64,000 nucleotides of DNA from positions 124,001 to 188,000 of the forward strand of contig NZ_JAKRVY010000002.1 in assembly GCF_023638055.1 (NCBI RefSeq). Direction: 5' to 3'. Positions 44,806-53,265 of the stretch are shown here, piece by piece. Source of the DNA: Natranaeroarchaeum aerophilus. GTDB lineage: Archaea; Halobacteriota; Halobacteria; Halobacteriales; Natronoarchaeaceae. Both the position numbers and the translations under genes were made by a program. How positions within the stretch are numbered: position 1 is the first letter of the stretch; every line of letters begins with the position of its first letter. The notes under the pieces were generated by a model. It ran no database searches and had not been told where the DNA came from. It was given only the letters and a program-made list of their open reading frames with translations.

Positions 44806-45735
44806 CTACACGTAGGTGAACCAGTCGTCGTACTTCTCGGGCGGCGATTCGAGCATGTCGAAGAACTCCTGTTGAATCTCCTCGGTCACCGGGCCGCGCG
44901 TTCCGGAGCCGATCTCGACGTTGTCGACCTGTCGGATCGGCGTGACCTCCGCGGCGGTTCCGGTGAAGAACAGTTCGTCAGCCGTGTGCAACTCGCCGCG
45001 GCCGATCGTCGCCTGATCGTGGACGGTGTAGCCCAGATCGCGGGCGACCTCGATGACGCTCTGGCGGGTAATGCCGTCGAGGATCGACTGGGAGAGCGCG
45101 GGCGTAAAGAGTTCGCCGTCGCGCACGAGGAAGATGTTCTCGCCGGGGCCTTCGGCGACGTAGCCGTCCTTGTCGAGCACGATTGCCTCGGTGTAGCCGT
45201 TCCGCCGGGCTTCCTCGCCAGCGAGCATGCTGTTGACGTACAGCCCGGTCGTCTTGGCGTTTGTTGGAATCTGGCTGGAGGAGTGTTTCCGCCACGAGGA
45301 GACCATCACCTCGACACCCTTTTCCAGAGCGTCCTCGCCGAGGTAGGTGCCCCACGGCCAGCACGCGATGGCGGTCCGGGTCGGGCAGTCTTTGGGGCTT
45401 ACGCCGAGACTGTTGTAGCCGTAGAAGGCGATCGGCCGGATGTAACAGGATTCGAGATCCTGCCGGCGGATCAGCTCCATCGTCGCCTCGGTCAGCTCCT
45501 CACGCTCGTGGTCGATCTCCATCTCGTAGGGCTTGCCGGACTCGTAAAAGCGGTCGAGGTGGGCATCCCAGCGGAAAAGCGCAGGGCCGTCGTCGGTGTC
45601 GTAACACCGGACGCCCTCGAAGATCCCGGTACCGTAGTGGAGTCCATGTGTGAGCACGTGGATCTGGGCGTCCTCCCAGTCCACGAACTCGCCGTCCATC
45701 CAGATGGTGTCGACGTCCATCTCGTCAAATCCCAT
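44806..45735 (-). CDS. ilvE: Branched-chain amino acid aminotransferase
   Basis: The 309-residue PLP enzyme (class IV fold) transfers amino groups between branched-chain amino acids and 2-oxoglutarate. The PLP lysine is Lys161 (TNAKTTGLYVNS); also visible are HYGTGIFEGVR, YIRPIAFYGYNSLGV and GPGENIFLV. It is of normal IlvE length. The start MGFDEMDVDT at 45735 is favoured over the GTG two codons upstream. Its stop is 16 bases past the DUF502 stop, convergent. Confidence 0.95.
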   Translation of the reverse strand: MGFDEMDVDTIWMDGEFVDWEDAQIHVLTHGLHYGTGIFEGVRCYDTDDGPALFRWDAHLDRFYESGKPYEMEIDHEREELTEATMELIRRQDLESCYIRPIAFYGYNSLGVSPKDCPTRTAIACWPWGTYLGEDALEKGVEVMVSSWRKHSSSQIPTNAKTTGLYVNSMLAGEEARRNGYTEAIVLDKDGYVAEGPGENIFLVRDGELFTPALSQSILDGITRQSVIEVARDLGYTVHDQATIGRGELHTADELFFTGTAAEVTPIRQVDNVEIGSGTRGPVTEEIQQEFFDMLESPPEKYDDWFTYV

Positions 45736-45843
45736 ATGCACTCAATTGAAGCCCGTGTTTAAAACGGTTTACGAGGGAAGATGACGACAGCGGCTCTTTG
45801 AGTCTACAGAAAGCCCTTTGTGTGGGTCGTCGACTCTGCAAGT

Positions 45844-47151
45844 ATGACACGGGAGCGAATGATGCCGACGCGTGGTCGTCGCGAGGTGCTGGCGCTGGCC
45901 GGCGCGGTACAGGGCGCACTGCTCGCGGGGTGTCTCGACGGAAACAGTAGCCCCGGTGGGGGGATGGGCGGCCACATCGACGACCTGCCGACCCGGGACC
46001 TGGATCAACTCGTCGCGGGCAACGACCAGTTCGCACTGGACGCCCTCATGGAGTTGATCGAGGAGAAACCTGACGAGAACCTGTTTTTCTCGCCGTACAG
46101 TATCCGCGCCGCACTGGCGATGACGTGGGCAGGAGCACGCGGCGAGACGGAAGCCGTGATGGCTGACGCGCTGGCGTTCGCGCTCGACCAGGACGACCAA
46201 CACGCCGCCTTTGGGGATCTGGAGGCCGAGCTTGACGCCCGTTCGGACGCCACCGAAAACAACGATGGCGAGCCGTTCACGCTCCGCGCGGTCAACGACG
46301 TCTGGGGGCGCAAGGAGTACCCGTATCGAGACGAGTACCTCGACGCCCTCGACGAACACTACGGCGCGGAGCTCCACTCCGTCCCCTTCGAGACCGATCC
46401 GGAGGCCGCCCGCCAGGAGATCAATGAGTACATTGCCGAGCAGACGGAGGACCGGATCGACGAACTACTGCCGGAGAACTCGATCTCCGCCTCGACCGTC
46501 CTCGTGCTCACCAACGCAATCTACTTCCACGCGAGCTGGCTCCACCAGTTCTCGGAGGGGTCGACCGAGCCCGCCGAGTTCAGCGCGCTCGACGGTTCGA
46601 CCGACGAGGTGTCGATGATGTCCCAGGAGCAACGGTTTCCCTACACCGAGGTCGAGGGCCACCAGCTCGTCGACCTACCATACGTCGGCGAGGAGGTGAG
46701 TATGACCGTGATCCTGCCCGCGGAGGGCGAGTTCGAGGAATTCGAGGAAGCTCTCGATCCGGCAACACTGGGCGGACTGCTCGACGAGCTATCGACGATC
46801 CAGGGGACGATCGAGTTGCCCCGGTTCGAGTACGAGTCGTCGTTCGCGCTCAAAGACGTCCTCTCCGCGCTTGGGATGGAGGTCGCCTTTGACCTCGGAT
46901 CGGCGGATTTCAGCGGGATTGTCGAGGGCGGCGGCCTTGCGATCAGTGACGTCTGGCACGACGCCTTCGTCGCGGTCGACGAGGAGGGGACGGAGGCTGC
47001 CGCGGCGACCGCGGTCGGGATGGAGGAGTCGGCACCGCAGGAGACTTTCGAGATGACTGTCGATCGCCCCTTCCTCTTCTGTATTCGCGACCGGCCGACC
47101 GACACGCTGTTGTTCGTCGGGCGGGTCGTCGATGCCGCGGCGGCGCAGTGA
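45844..47151 (+). CDS. Serpin (Tat-exported lipoprotein)
   Basis: The 435-residue serine protease inhibitor has a Tat-type lipoprotein signal (GRREVLALAG, lipobox LLAGC) so it is tethered outside. Serpin landmarks are NLFFSPYSIRAALAMTWAGARG, the breach region VLVLTNAIYFHASW and DRPFLFCIRDRPTDTLLFVGRV. The reactive-centre hinge EEGTEAAAATAV has small residues, as in inhibitory serpins; the P1 site is near VGMEES. It probably protects the cell surface from proteases. Start at 45844 rather than 45820. Confidence 0.93.
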   Translation: MTRERMMPTRGRREVLALAGAVQGALLAGCLDGNSSPGGGMGGHIDDLPTRDLDQLVAGNDQFALDALMELIEEKPDENLFFSPYSIRAALAMTWAGARGETEAVMADALAFALDQDDQHAAFGDLEAELDARSDATENNDGEPFTLRAVNDVWGRKEYPYRDEYLDALDEHYGAELHSVPFETDPEAARQEINEYIAEQTEDRIDELLPENSISASTVLVLTNAIYFHASWLHQFSEGSTEPAEFSALDGSTDEVSMMSQEQRFPYTEVEGHQLVDLPYVGEEVSMTVILPAEGEFEEFEEALDPATLGGLLDELSTIQGTIELPRFEYESSFALKDVLSALGMEVAFDLGSADFSGIVEGGGLAISDVWHDAFVAVDEEGTEAAAATAVGMEESAPQETFEMTVDRPFLFCIRDRPTDTLLFVGRVVDAAAAQ

Positions 47152-47219
47152 GCAACCCGGCCGGCCCACCGCGCCGACGTTTCACGGCGCTTATACCGTC
47201 CCCGTGACGAGTAAGGAGT

Positions 47220-47741
47220 ATGGCAAACGACGAGCTCATCGCGGCGCTACGAGACGCCGACGCGGTCCAGTACGGCGAGTTCGAGCTCTCCCACGGTGGG
47301 ACGAGCGAGTACTACGTCGACAAGTATCTCTTCGAGACCGACCCGCACTGTCTGGAGTTGATCGCCGAGGCGTTCGCGGAACGGATCGGCGACGAGAAAC
47401 TGGCGGGGGTCGCACTCGGTGCCGTCCCGCTGGTGGCAGTCACCAGTGTCGAGACTGGCCAGCCCTACGTGATCGCTCGCAAACAAAAAAAGGAGTACGG
47501 GACGGGGAACCTGATCGAGGGGCGTCTCGACGACGGCGAAGAGGTGGTCGTGCTCGAAGATATCGCGACGACCGGTCAGAGCGCCGTCGACGCCGTCGAG
47601 GCGCTGCGCGAGGCGGGTGCGACGGTCGACCGTGTGGTAGTCGTCGTCGACAGAAACGAGGGGGGTCGCGAGAATCTCGCCGAAATCGACGTCGAACTCG
47701 AATCGCTTGTGACGGCCGAGGAGCTGCTGGCAGACGCCTGA
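47220..47741 (+). CDS. pyrE: Orotate phosphoribosyltransferase
   Basis: The 173-residue enzyme joins orotate to PRPP, giving OMP in pyrimidine synthesis. Seen are [21 protein letters not shown] (orotate/PRPP contacts), [12 protein letters not shown] (catalytic loop with Lys) and [14 protein letters not shown] (PRPP-binding loop). Length is normal for archaea. The MFS gene starts one base after its stop, indicating cotranscription. Confidence 0.96.
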   Translation: MANDELIAALRDADAVQYGEFELSHGGTSEYYVDKYLFETDPHCLELIAEAFAERIGDEKLAGVALGAVPLVAVTSVETGQPYVIARKQKKEYGTGNLIEGRLDDGEEVVVLEDIATTGQSAVDAVEALREAGATVDRVVVVVDRNEGGRENLAEIDVELESLVTAEELLADA

Positions 47742-47742
47742 A

Positions 47743-48900
47743 GTGGGCCGCACTCGCCTCTTCGCCTCGCTGTGCGGGCTCGTCTTTCTGGTCAATCTCG
47801 CACGGATCATCTTCGCGCCGTTGCTCGACGTCTTCATCGCCGAGTTCGCCATCGGCGAGGCGACCGCCGGACTGATCGTCACGCTGGCGTGGGTCGGCAG
47901 TGCCTCGCTTCGCCTGCCGACGGGCTGGCTGTTGACGAAGGTCCCTCGCCACCACCTCGTGCTGGTGTCGGGGACGATCCTCGCGGGCTCGTCGGCGGTC
48001 GCCGCGACGGCGACGACGGTACCCCATCTGATGCTTGGGACCTTCCTCATGGGAATCGCTTCGGGCGTTTACTTCGTCTCGGCGAATCCGCTGGTGAGCG
48101 AGCTCTTCCCCGACCGCGTGGGCCGCGTGATGGGTGTCCACGGCGCAGCCAGTCAGGTCGCCGCGGTCGTCGCGGCCCCCCTGGTTGCGCTGACGCTGTT
48201 CGTGAACTGGCAGCTCTCACTGTGGCTGATCGCCGTCGCCGCGGCACTCGTCACCGTGTACATCTTCGTCGTCGCACGGGAGACTGAGCTGCCGGATGCG
48301 GGGCGACACGATAGCAACCTGCTCGCCAGCGCGCTCTCGGAGTGGCGACTCATCGGGACGGCGCTGGCGATCGCGGGCATCACCGTGTTCATCTGGCAGG
48401 GCGTGTTCAATTTCTACGAACTCTATATGCAGTCGAAAGGGCTCTCCCGGGGCATGTCGAGTACGATGCTCACACTCGTCTTTGCCGCCGGAATCCCCGC
48501 GTTCTTCGTCGGCGGCGATCTCGCCGACCGGCTCCCGAAAGTGCCCTATCTGCTGGGCATTGTCGGGACGTTTGCCGCCGGGCTCTACGCGCTGACGGCC
48601 GCCGAGAGCCTCTGGGCACTGATTACCCTCACCGTCATCGTCGGCTTCGTCATCCACGCACTGTTCCCTGCAGTCGACACCTACGTCCTCGGAACGCTCC
48701 CCGACGAGACCCGCGGGAGCGCCTATGCTGTCTTCAGTTCTATCTGGATGCTCAGCCAGTCGCTGGGCTCGTACGTCCTTGGCGTCTTCATCGAGGGAGG
48801 ATACACCTACGACGAGGTGTTCGCCGCCAGCGCGGTCGTTCTGGGTGCGAGCGTGGTCGTGCTGTTCATCGTCGACCGGACCGGTCGGCTTCCGGGCTGA
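47743..48900 (+). CDS. MFS transporter
   Basis: The 385-residue protein has about 12 hydrophobic helices and starts with GTG one base after pyrE's stop. The N-terminal half has MFS-like GWLLTKVPRHHLVLV and SANPLVSELFPDRVGRVMGVHG around loop 2-3 and helix 4-5; the C-terminal half has GDLADRLPKVPYL. The substrate is unknown; its link to pyrE suggests, but does not show, a nucleobase or nitrate-type permease. Confidence 0.85.
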   Translation: MGRTRLFASLCGLVFLVNLARIIFAPLLDVFIAEFAIGEATAGLIVTLAWVGSASLRLPTGWLLTKVPRHHLVLVSGTILAGSSAVAATATTVPHLMLGTFLMGIASGVYFVSANPLVSELFPDRVGRVMGVHGAASQVAAVVAAPLVALTLFVNWQLSLWLIAVAAALVTVYIFVVARETELPDAGRHDSNLLASALSEWRLIGTALAIAGITVFIWQGVFNFYELYMQSKGLSRGMSSTMLTLVFAAGIPAFFVGGDLADRLPKVPYLLGIVGTFAAGLYALTAAESLWALITLTVIVGFVIHALFPAVDTYVLGTLPDETRGSAYAVFSSIWMLSQSLGSYVLGVFIEGGYTYDEVFAASAVVLGASVVVLFIVDRTGRLPG

Positions 48901-48941
48901 CGAGATCGGCCGTGTTACGGACTCAGGATCGATATTCTCCT

Positions 48942-48984
48942 TTACTTCGAATACTGTAGTAATATGCTACAATTATTGAAGTAA
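48942..48984. repeat. Imperfect dyad between convergent genes
   Basis: TTACTTC-n6-TGTAG-n7-CTACA-n6-GAAGTAA is an inverted repeat whose two block pairs match exactly. Its right half contains CTACAATTATTGAAGTA (48967-48983), nearly the motif at 39010. It lies about 42 nt beyond the MFS stop and 19 nt from the end of the oxidoreductase gene. It could be a bidirectional terminator or a protein-binding site. Confidence 0.55.
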
Positions 48985-49002
48985 GTGGCTGAAGTGGGCG
49001 GA

Positions 49003-50025
49003 CTACCCGCTTCGAGCGTTTTCGATCAGCGCCTGCACGTCGACGCGCTCGCCGCGTTCGGCCGACATGGCTGCCGCCTCGGTGAGCGCAATGGCCCGCA
49101 GGCCGTGCTCGGGCGGCACCGCAACCGCTGTATCGTCACGGATCGCATCGAGCAGGTTCTCCAGTTTTGCCTCGGTCAGCGAGACGAAATCCGTCTCGCC
49201 CTCGACCGGAATCGAGGCCGGTTCCTCGCCCGGTTCTGTGCGTGCCACGCCGCTCTCGCCCTGCGAGACTCTCCCGTCGGTACCATAGATATCCAGCGAG
49301 TCACCGACATCCGGCGTCGTCGGGCCATTACCCACGAGCGCGGCGCTCGCGGTCACTCGCCCGTCCTCGCGCTCTAGCTCCACGGAGAGCGCGCTGTTGA
49401 TGTCGACGCCAGTCCCGGACTCGTCGATCGTCGCGCTCACCGAGACCGGCTCGGCGTCGAGTACCCACAGCAGGACGTCGAGCAGGTGCGAGCCCGAATC
49501 GTAGAGGAAGCCCCCACCCGAGAGGTCAGGGTCGCCGCGCCACGTCTTCGCGTAGTCGACCCAGTCCTGTTCGAGGTGGCAGTCCACGAAGTGTGGCTCG
49601 CCGATCACCCCCGACTCGACGCACTCGCGGAGTTCGCGAAAGCGCGGATCGAAGTGGCGCTGGTAGCCCACCTGCACCAGCTGATCGGACGCCGCGGCGG
49701 CGTCGACGAGCGCCACGGCGTCCTCGACGGTCGTCGTCATCGGCTTCTCGACGTGGACGTGCGCGCCGGCGTCGAGCGCCTGCAGGACCTGCTCGCGGTG
49801 GACCGAGTGGATCGAGGCGACGTTCACGATCTCGGGGGTGTGCTCGTTGAGTAGTTCGTCGGTCGTCTCGTACGCCGGGGCGTCGAACTCGCTTGCGAAC
49901 GTCTTTCGGGCTTCCCCGGACGGGTCGGCACCAGCAATCACGTCGACGCCGTCCATGTCCGCGAATAACTGGAGTTCTAGCTGACCGAGACCGCCGAGTC
50001 CGAAGCCCGCGACAGTGAGTGTCAT
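49003..50025 (-). CDS. Gfo/Idh/MocA-family oxidoreductase
   Basis: The 340-residue NAD(P)-dependent dehydrogenase acts on sugars or inositols. The Rossmann GFGLGGLGQLEL opening, the EKPMTTTVEDA motif (catalytic Lys) and the GGGFLYDSGSHLLDVLLWVL segment (catalytic His/Asp) are the family's marks. C-terminal residues bind substrate. The exact sugar cannot be read. It is convergent with the MFS gene and divergent from the AbrB-VapC module. Confidence 0.9.
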   Translation of the reverse strand: MTLTVAGFGLGGLGQLELQLFADMDGVDVIAGADPSGEARKTFASEFDAPAYETTDELLNEHTPEIVNVASIHSVHREQVLQALDAGAHVHVEKPMTTTVEDAVALVDAAAASDQLVQVGYQRHFDPRFRELRECVESGVIGEPHFVDCHLEQDWVDYAKTWRGDPDLSGGGFLYDSGSHLLDVLLWVLDAEPVSVSATIDESGTGVDINSALSVELEREDGRVTASAALVGNGPTTPDVGDSLDIYGTDGRVSQGESGVARTEPGEEPASIPVEGETDFVSLTEAKLENLLDAIRDDTAVAVPPEHGLRAIALTEAAAMSAERGERVDVQALIENARSG

Positions 50026-50095
50026 AGTTTGGGGTTGTCGCCGCGCCGACTAATCTCTGTGGCATGATACGGACTGACGAAAACTGTTATACATT

Positions 50096-50112
50096 TCCCA
50101 CTCAAAGTGGGA
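50096..50112. promoter_or_regulatory. Palindrome before the AbrB-type antitoxin gene
   Basis: TCCCACT-CAA-AGTGGGA is a perfect 7-bp dyad ending 2 nt before the ATG at 50115. TATA-like GTTATACAT lies just upstream (50085-50093). The layout fits an operator at a leaderless transcription start, as expected for autoregulated toxin-antitoxin pairs. Confidence 0.6.
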
Positions 50113-50114
50113 CT

Positions 50115-50390
50115 ATGGTGCAGGTCGACTCGAAAGGGCGGATCGTCCTTCCAAAAAAGCTCCGCGAGCGGCTCGGTATCGTGCCCGGTACGGAGGTCGA
50201 CATCCGCGAGGAGAACGGGAAAGCGGTCGTCGAACCGGAACCCGAGCCCGAACAGGTCATCGACCGAATGGAGCGACTCGTTGGAGAGACCGGTGCGGAA
50301 AGCGACCTGAAGCCGCTTGACGATGTGGCCCCGAGCGCCCGTCGGCACCGGGAGGCGGTGGACCGTGGCGCGCGTGAGGACAGCCGATGA
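50115..50390 (+). CDS. AbrB/MazE-type antitoxin
   Basis: The 91-residue protein has an N-terminal SpoVT-AbrB swapped-hairpin DNA-binding domain (MVQVDSKGRIVLPKKLRERL, GTEVDIREENGKAVVE) and a C-terminal acidic/Arg-rich tail that should bind the toxin. The ATG at 50115 follows a perfect palindrome. Its TGA overlaps the toxin start by four bases (ATGA). Classic first gene of an AbrB-VapC module. Confidence 0.9.
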   Translation: MVQVDSKGRIVLPKKLRERLGIVPGTEVDIREENGKAVVEPEPEPEQVIDRMERLVGETGAESDLKPLDDVAPSARRHREAVDRGAREDSR

Positions 50391-50854
50391 CCGACGGCGG
50401 CGGGCCGTACCTGTTCGATGTCGGTGTGATTGCGCTGGCCCACACCGACGCGCCGGTCCGCGACGCCGCGCTCTCGTACGTCCACGACGCGATCGCGGGC
50501 GAAATCGACGCCGTCGTCCCCTACCCCGCGCTGTTCGGTGCCCACGCCGTGCTGACGACCTACTACGGGCGGACGAACGCCGAGGCCGCTCGACTGCTGG
50601 AGAACTTCATGGACGCGAGGCGGATCCACTGGTGTGACCGACTGCCGGAGGCGACGGTCCGCGGCGGCTTCGACCGCGTCCGGAGTGCGAACGTCGGCGG
50701 CTGGGATGGCTACTACGCACAGGTCGCCATCGAGGAGGGTGTCAACACGGTGCTGACGATCGACGACGACTTCGAGCGGTTCGACGCGTTCGAGACGCAC
50801 GTCATTCTGTCGAGAGACGAGTTCCAGGAACTGAACGCGTTTCTCGGGGAGTGA
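50387..50854 (+). CDS. PIN-domain toxin (VapC-like)
   Basis: The 155-residue PIN-domain ribonuclease has acidic residues in FDVG, GWDGYYA and TIDDDFERFD that form the metal site. VapC proteins cleave tRNA or rRNA when free of antitoxin. The middle region is somewhat longer than in most VapCs. Translationally coupled to the antitoxin by ATGA. RNA target unknown. Confidence 0.85.
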   Translation: MTDGGGPYLFDVGVIALAHTDAPVRDAALSYVHDAIAGEIDAVVPYPALFGAHAVLTTYYGRTNAEAARLLENFMDARRIHWCDRLPEATVRGGFDRVRSANVGGWDGYYAQVAIEEGVNTVLTIDDDFERFDAFETHVILSRDEFQELNAFLGE

Positions 50855-50874
50855 TCCGTCACCAATAGTTTTGT

Positions 50875-50896
50875 GTTTGTGTATCTATACACAAAC
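50875..50896. promoter_or_regulatory. Palindrome before the VapB-like antitoxin gene
   Basis: GTTTGTGTA-TCTA-TACACAAAC is a perfect 9-bp inverted repeat ending 1 nt before the ATG at 50898. It differs in sequence from the palindrome of the first module, as expected if each antitoxin controls its own promoter. Confidence 0.65.
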
Positions 50897-50897
50897 T

Positions 50898-51176
50898 ATG
50901 GGGACGAAAACCATCGGCATTCGGGAGGACGTATACGAGCGGTTGAAGGCTCGAAAACGAGAGGACGAGAGCTTCACGGACCTCGTGGATCGCATACTGG
51001 ATGACACCACTGTCGATTGGCGTGAGGGATTCGGAACGCTCACGGAGGGAGACGCGGACGAACTCGAACGGATCGTCGAGGATAGTCGTGATCGGACAGG
51101 TGAAGGGCTGTCCGCACGCCAGCGGGAGGCTCTCGACGAACTCGCGGATGTAGAGGCAGACGATGAAACTGCTTGA
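50898..51176 (+). CDS. VapB-like antitoxin
   Basis: The 92-residue protein begins MGTKTIGIREDVYERLKARK, a ribbon-helix-helix-like N-terminus typical of short haloarchaeal antitoxins, followed by an acidic C-terminal half. It overlaps the following toxin gene by 14 bases. The palindrome before it supports autoregulation. Confidence 0.85.
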   Translation: MGTKTIGIREDVYERLKARKREDESFTDLVDRILDDTTVDWREGFGTLTEGDADELERIVEDSRDRTGEGLSARQREALDELADVEADDETA

Positions 51177-51564
51177 TACAACCTTCCTCATCCATTACTG
51201 GGCGGGACGGCAAGCGGTTGCAGAGTATCTCGAACGACACGAAGAAGAGGAGTTCGTGACGACGACACTGAACATCAAAGAAATCGCCGTCGGACGGGAG
51301 ATTCAGGGGACGCTCGATCCAGTCGAGATTCAGTCACAGTTCGAGTGGACGACGATCCTCCCGTTCCAGATGGAACATGCGGTTACTGCTGGCGAGCTAG
51401 AAGCGGAATTTCACCGGGACGAAACAGTGAATCAGGACGAAATCAATTCCCTTGCCGGAGATCTACTGATTGCCGCCGTCGCCAAAGCGGAAGGCGCGAC
51501 AGTCGTCACGCAAAATACGGACGACTTCGAGCGATTCGATGGAGTGGCTGTAGAGAGCTACTGA
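51163..51564 (+). CDS. vapC: PIN-domain toxin VapC
   Basis: The 133-residue PIN-domain ribonuclease has LLDTTFLIHYW at the start (first Asp), acidic residues around NIKEIAVG, and LAGDLLIAAVA then TQNTDDFERFDGV (last acidic cluster). It would cut RNA when not bound by its antitoxin. It is typical VapC length, with a start overlapping the antitoxin gene by 14 nt. It is a second, distinct module right after the AbrB type one. Confidence 0.9.
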   Translation: MKLLDTTFLIHYWAGRQAVAEYLERHEEEEFVTTTLNIKEIAVGREIQGTLDPVEIQSQFEWTTILPFQMEHAVTAGELEAEFHRDETVNQDEINSLAGDLLIAAVAKAEGATVVTQNTDDFERFDGVAVESY

Positions 51565-51595
51565 GTGTATGTCTCGTGAATCAGCGCCTGTCAGG

Positions 51596-52075
51596 TTACT
51601 CTTCACGCCCGATCCCGAGTGTCACGATTGCGATCACTTCTCCTTCATGTTCAAGATACGGGGCGTTCGGAAGTCCCTCCGCATTCTGCCGTGGGAGGTC
51701 CTCGTAGGCGTCCTGTGTCGCCTCGGCTTTGTCGGATGTCGCACTGACTCCGTGGATCGAAATCCCCTCGAACTCCCCGTGATCAGAACTGCGAACAGTA
51801 CCGCGTTCGTACTCTACGTCCGAAAGCTTCTCGAACAGCTCGGCGAAGAGCCCGACCCCGTCGACTCTGTCGTCGTCCGATGGAACCGGATCGATCGATG
51901 ACGGAACGTCTTCGATAACCCAGGCTTCGATATGCATCAGTTCCCCGGATTTTTGCTCGTCCTCAGTACTGTCTTCACGTTTATCGCCGCTAGTCGTCGA
52001 GTTGGAGTCTAGACAGCCTGCGAGGAGAGCCGGAGCACTCGCACTGAGGACCTGCCGACGGCTCGGGGGCGTCAT
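51596..52075 (-). CDS. Tat-exported lipoprotein of unknown function
   Basis: The 159-residue product opens MTPPSRRQVLSASAPALL followed by AGCLD: a twin-arginine signal and lipobox. The mature part has a Ser/Thr/Asp linker and a small domain with HIEAWVIEDVPSSIDPV and EHEGEVIAIVTLG. No family is recognised. Convergent with the VapC gene, 31 nt apart. Confidence 0.75.
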   Translation of the reverse strand: MTPPSRRQVLSASAPALLAGCLDSNSTTSGDKREDSTEDEQKSGELMHIEAWVIEDVPSSIDPVPSDDDRVDGVGLFAELFEKLSDVEYERGTVRSSDHGEFEGISIHGVSATSDKAEATQDAYEDLPRQNAEGLPNAPYLEHEGEVIAIVTLGIGREE

Positions 52076-52231
52076 CGGCTACCCTCCAGCGCGTATTCAG
52101 GGGTGACCATGGGTGATCGTTGATCGGATCGTCGTATATGTTTTGTGCCCGTCACGACGGTTCCACTATCCGACGTACCAGCTGACCGCTACCCAACCGA
52201 TTAACTCCCTCGGCGGGCGATATACGGTCGT

Positions 52232-53251
52232 ATGGAGTACACACAGCTCGGTTCGACCGGCACGTCAGTGTCACAGCTCTGTCTCGGTACGTGGCGCTTC
52301 GGCCGCGATACCGACGGAACCGTCGAAACGACGAAAGAGGAGGCCCACGAACTGCTCGACGCCGCCGCCGAGCGCGGGATCAACTTCATCGACACCGCGA
52401 ACGTCTACGGTACGCCGAACGGGAAAAGCGAGCAGTGGATCGGCGAGTGGCTGGAGGACCAGAATCGGGACGACTTCGTCCTCGCCTCGAAGGTCTACTT
52501 CCCCTACGACGGCGACGGCGAACCGGGACCGAACGACTCGGGGCTCGGACGCAAACACATCCGAGCACAGATCGAGGGTACGCTGGATCGGCTCGGCACC
52601 GACTATCTCGACCTGTACTACATCCACCGCTTCGACGACGACACGAAGGTCGAGGAGACCCTGCGGACGCTCAACGACCTCGTGCGCGAGGGCAAGGTCC
52701 ACTACATCGGCGCGTCGTCGATGGCTGCCTGGAAACTCACGAAAGCCCTCTGGAAGAGCGACGTCGAGGGACTCGAACGGTTCGACGTGACACAGCCCCT
52801 TTTCCACGCGGCCTACCGTGACGACGTGGTCGACTATCTGGACGTCTGCGCGGATCAGGAGATTGCAGTCTGTCCGTACTCGCCGCTGGCGGGCGGATTC
52901 CTGACGGGCAAGTACGAGCGCACCGAGGACGGCATCGAGGCACCCGACGACTCCCGCGGGGCGATCGACCCGAACTTCGACGACTACTACGTCTCCGATC
53001 GGGGCTGGCAGGTGCTCGACGAGATCCGGGCCGTCGCCGAGGAGGTCGACGCCACGCCCGCACAGGTATCCCTGCGCTGGCTCATGGATCAGGAGAAGTT
53101 CACCTGCGTCCCAATCGTCGGCGCGCGCACCGTCGATCAACTGGATGAAAACGTCGGCGCGGTTGACGTCTCGCTCAGTGACGATCAGCACGACCGGATC
53201 TCCGAGGCCCGCTACGACGAAGAGGGCAAGCGCTGGGGCCACCGCGACTGA
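52232..53251 (+). CDS. Aldo/keto reductase
   Basis: The 339-residue NADPH-dependent oxidoreductase has a TIM-barrel. The catalytic tetrad is visible: Asp and Tyr in FIDTANVYG, Lys in LASKVYFP, His in YIHRFDD. The cofactor-binding end is GARTVDQLDENV. The substrate is unknown. Length is typical of the YajO/tas-like subgroup. Confidence 0.92.
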   Translation: MEYTQLGSTGTSVSQLCLGTWRFGRDTDGTVETTKEEAHELLDAAAERGINFIDTANVYGTPNGKSEQWIGEWLEDQNRDDFVLASKVYFPYDGDGEPGPNDSGLGRKHIRAQIEGTLDRLGTDYLDLYYIHRFDDDTKVEETLRTLNDLVREGKVHYIGASSMAAWKLTKALWKSDVEGLERFDVTQPLFHAAYRDDVVDYLDVCADQEIAVCPYSPLAGGFLTGKYERTEDGIEAPDDSRGAIDPNFDDYYVSDRGWQVLDEIRAVAEEVDATPAQVSLRWLMDQEKFTCVPIVGARTVDQLDENVGAVDVSLSDDQHDRISEARYDEEGKRWGHRD

Positions 53252-53265
53252 TTGCGGGCCTGTAC

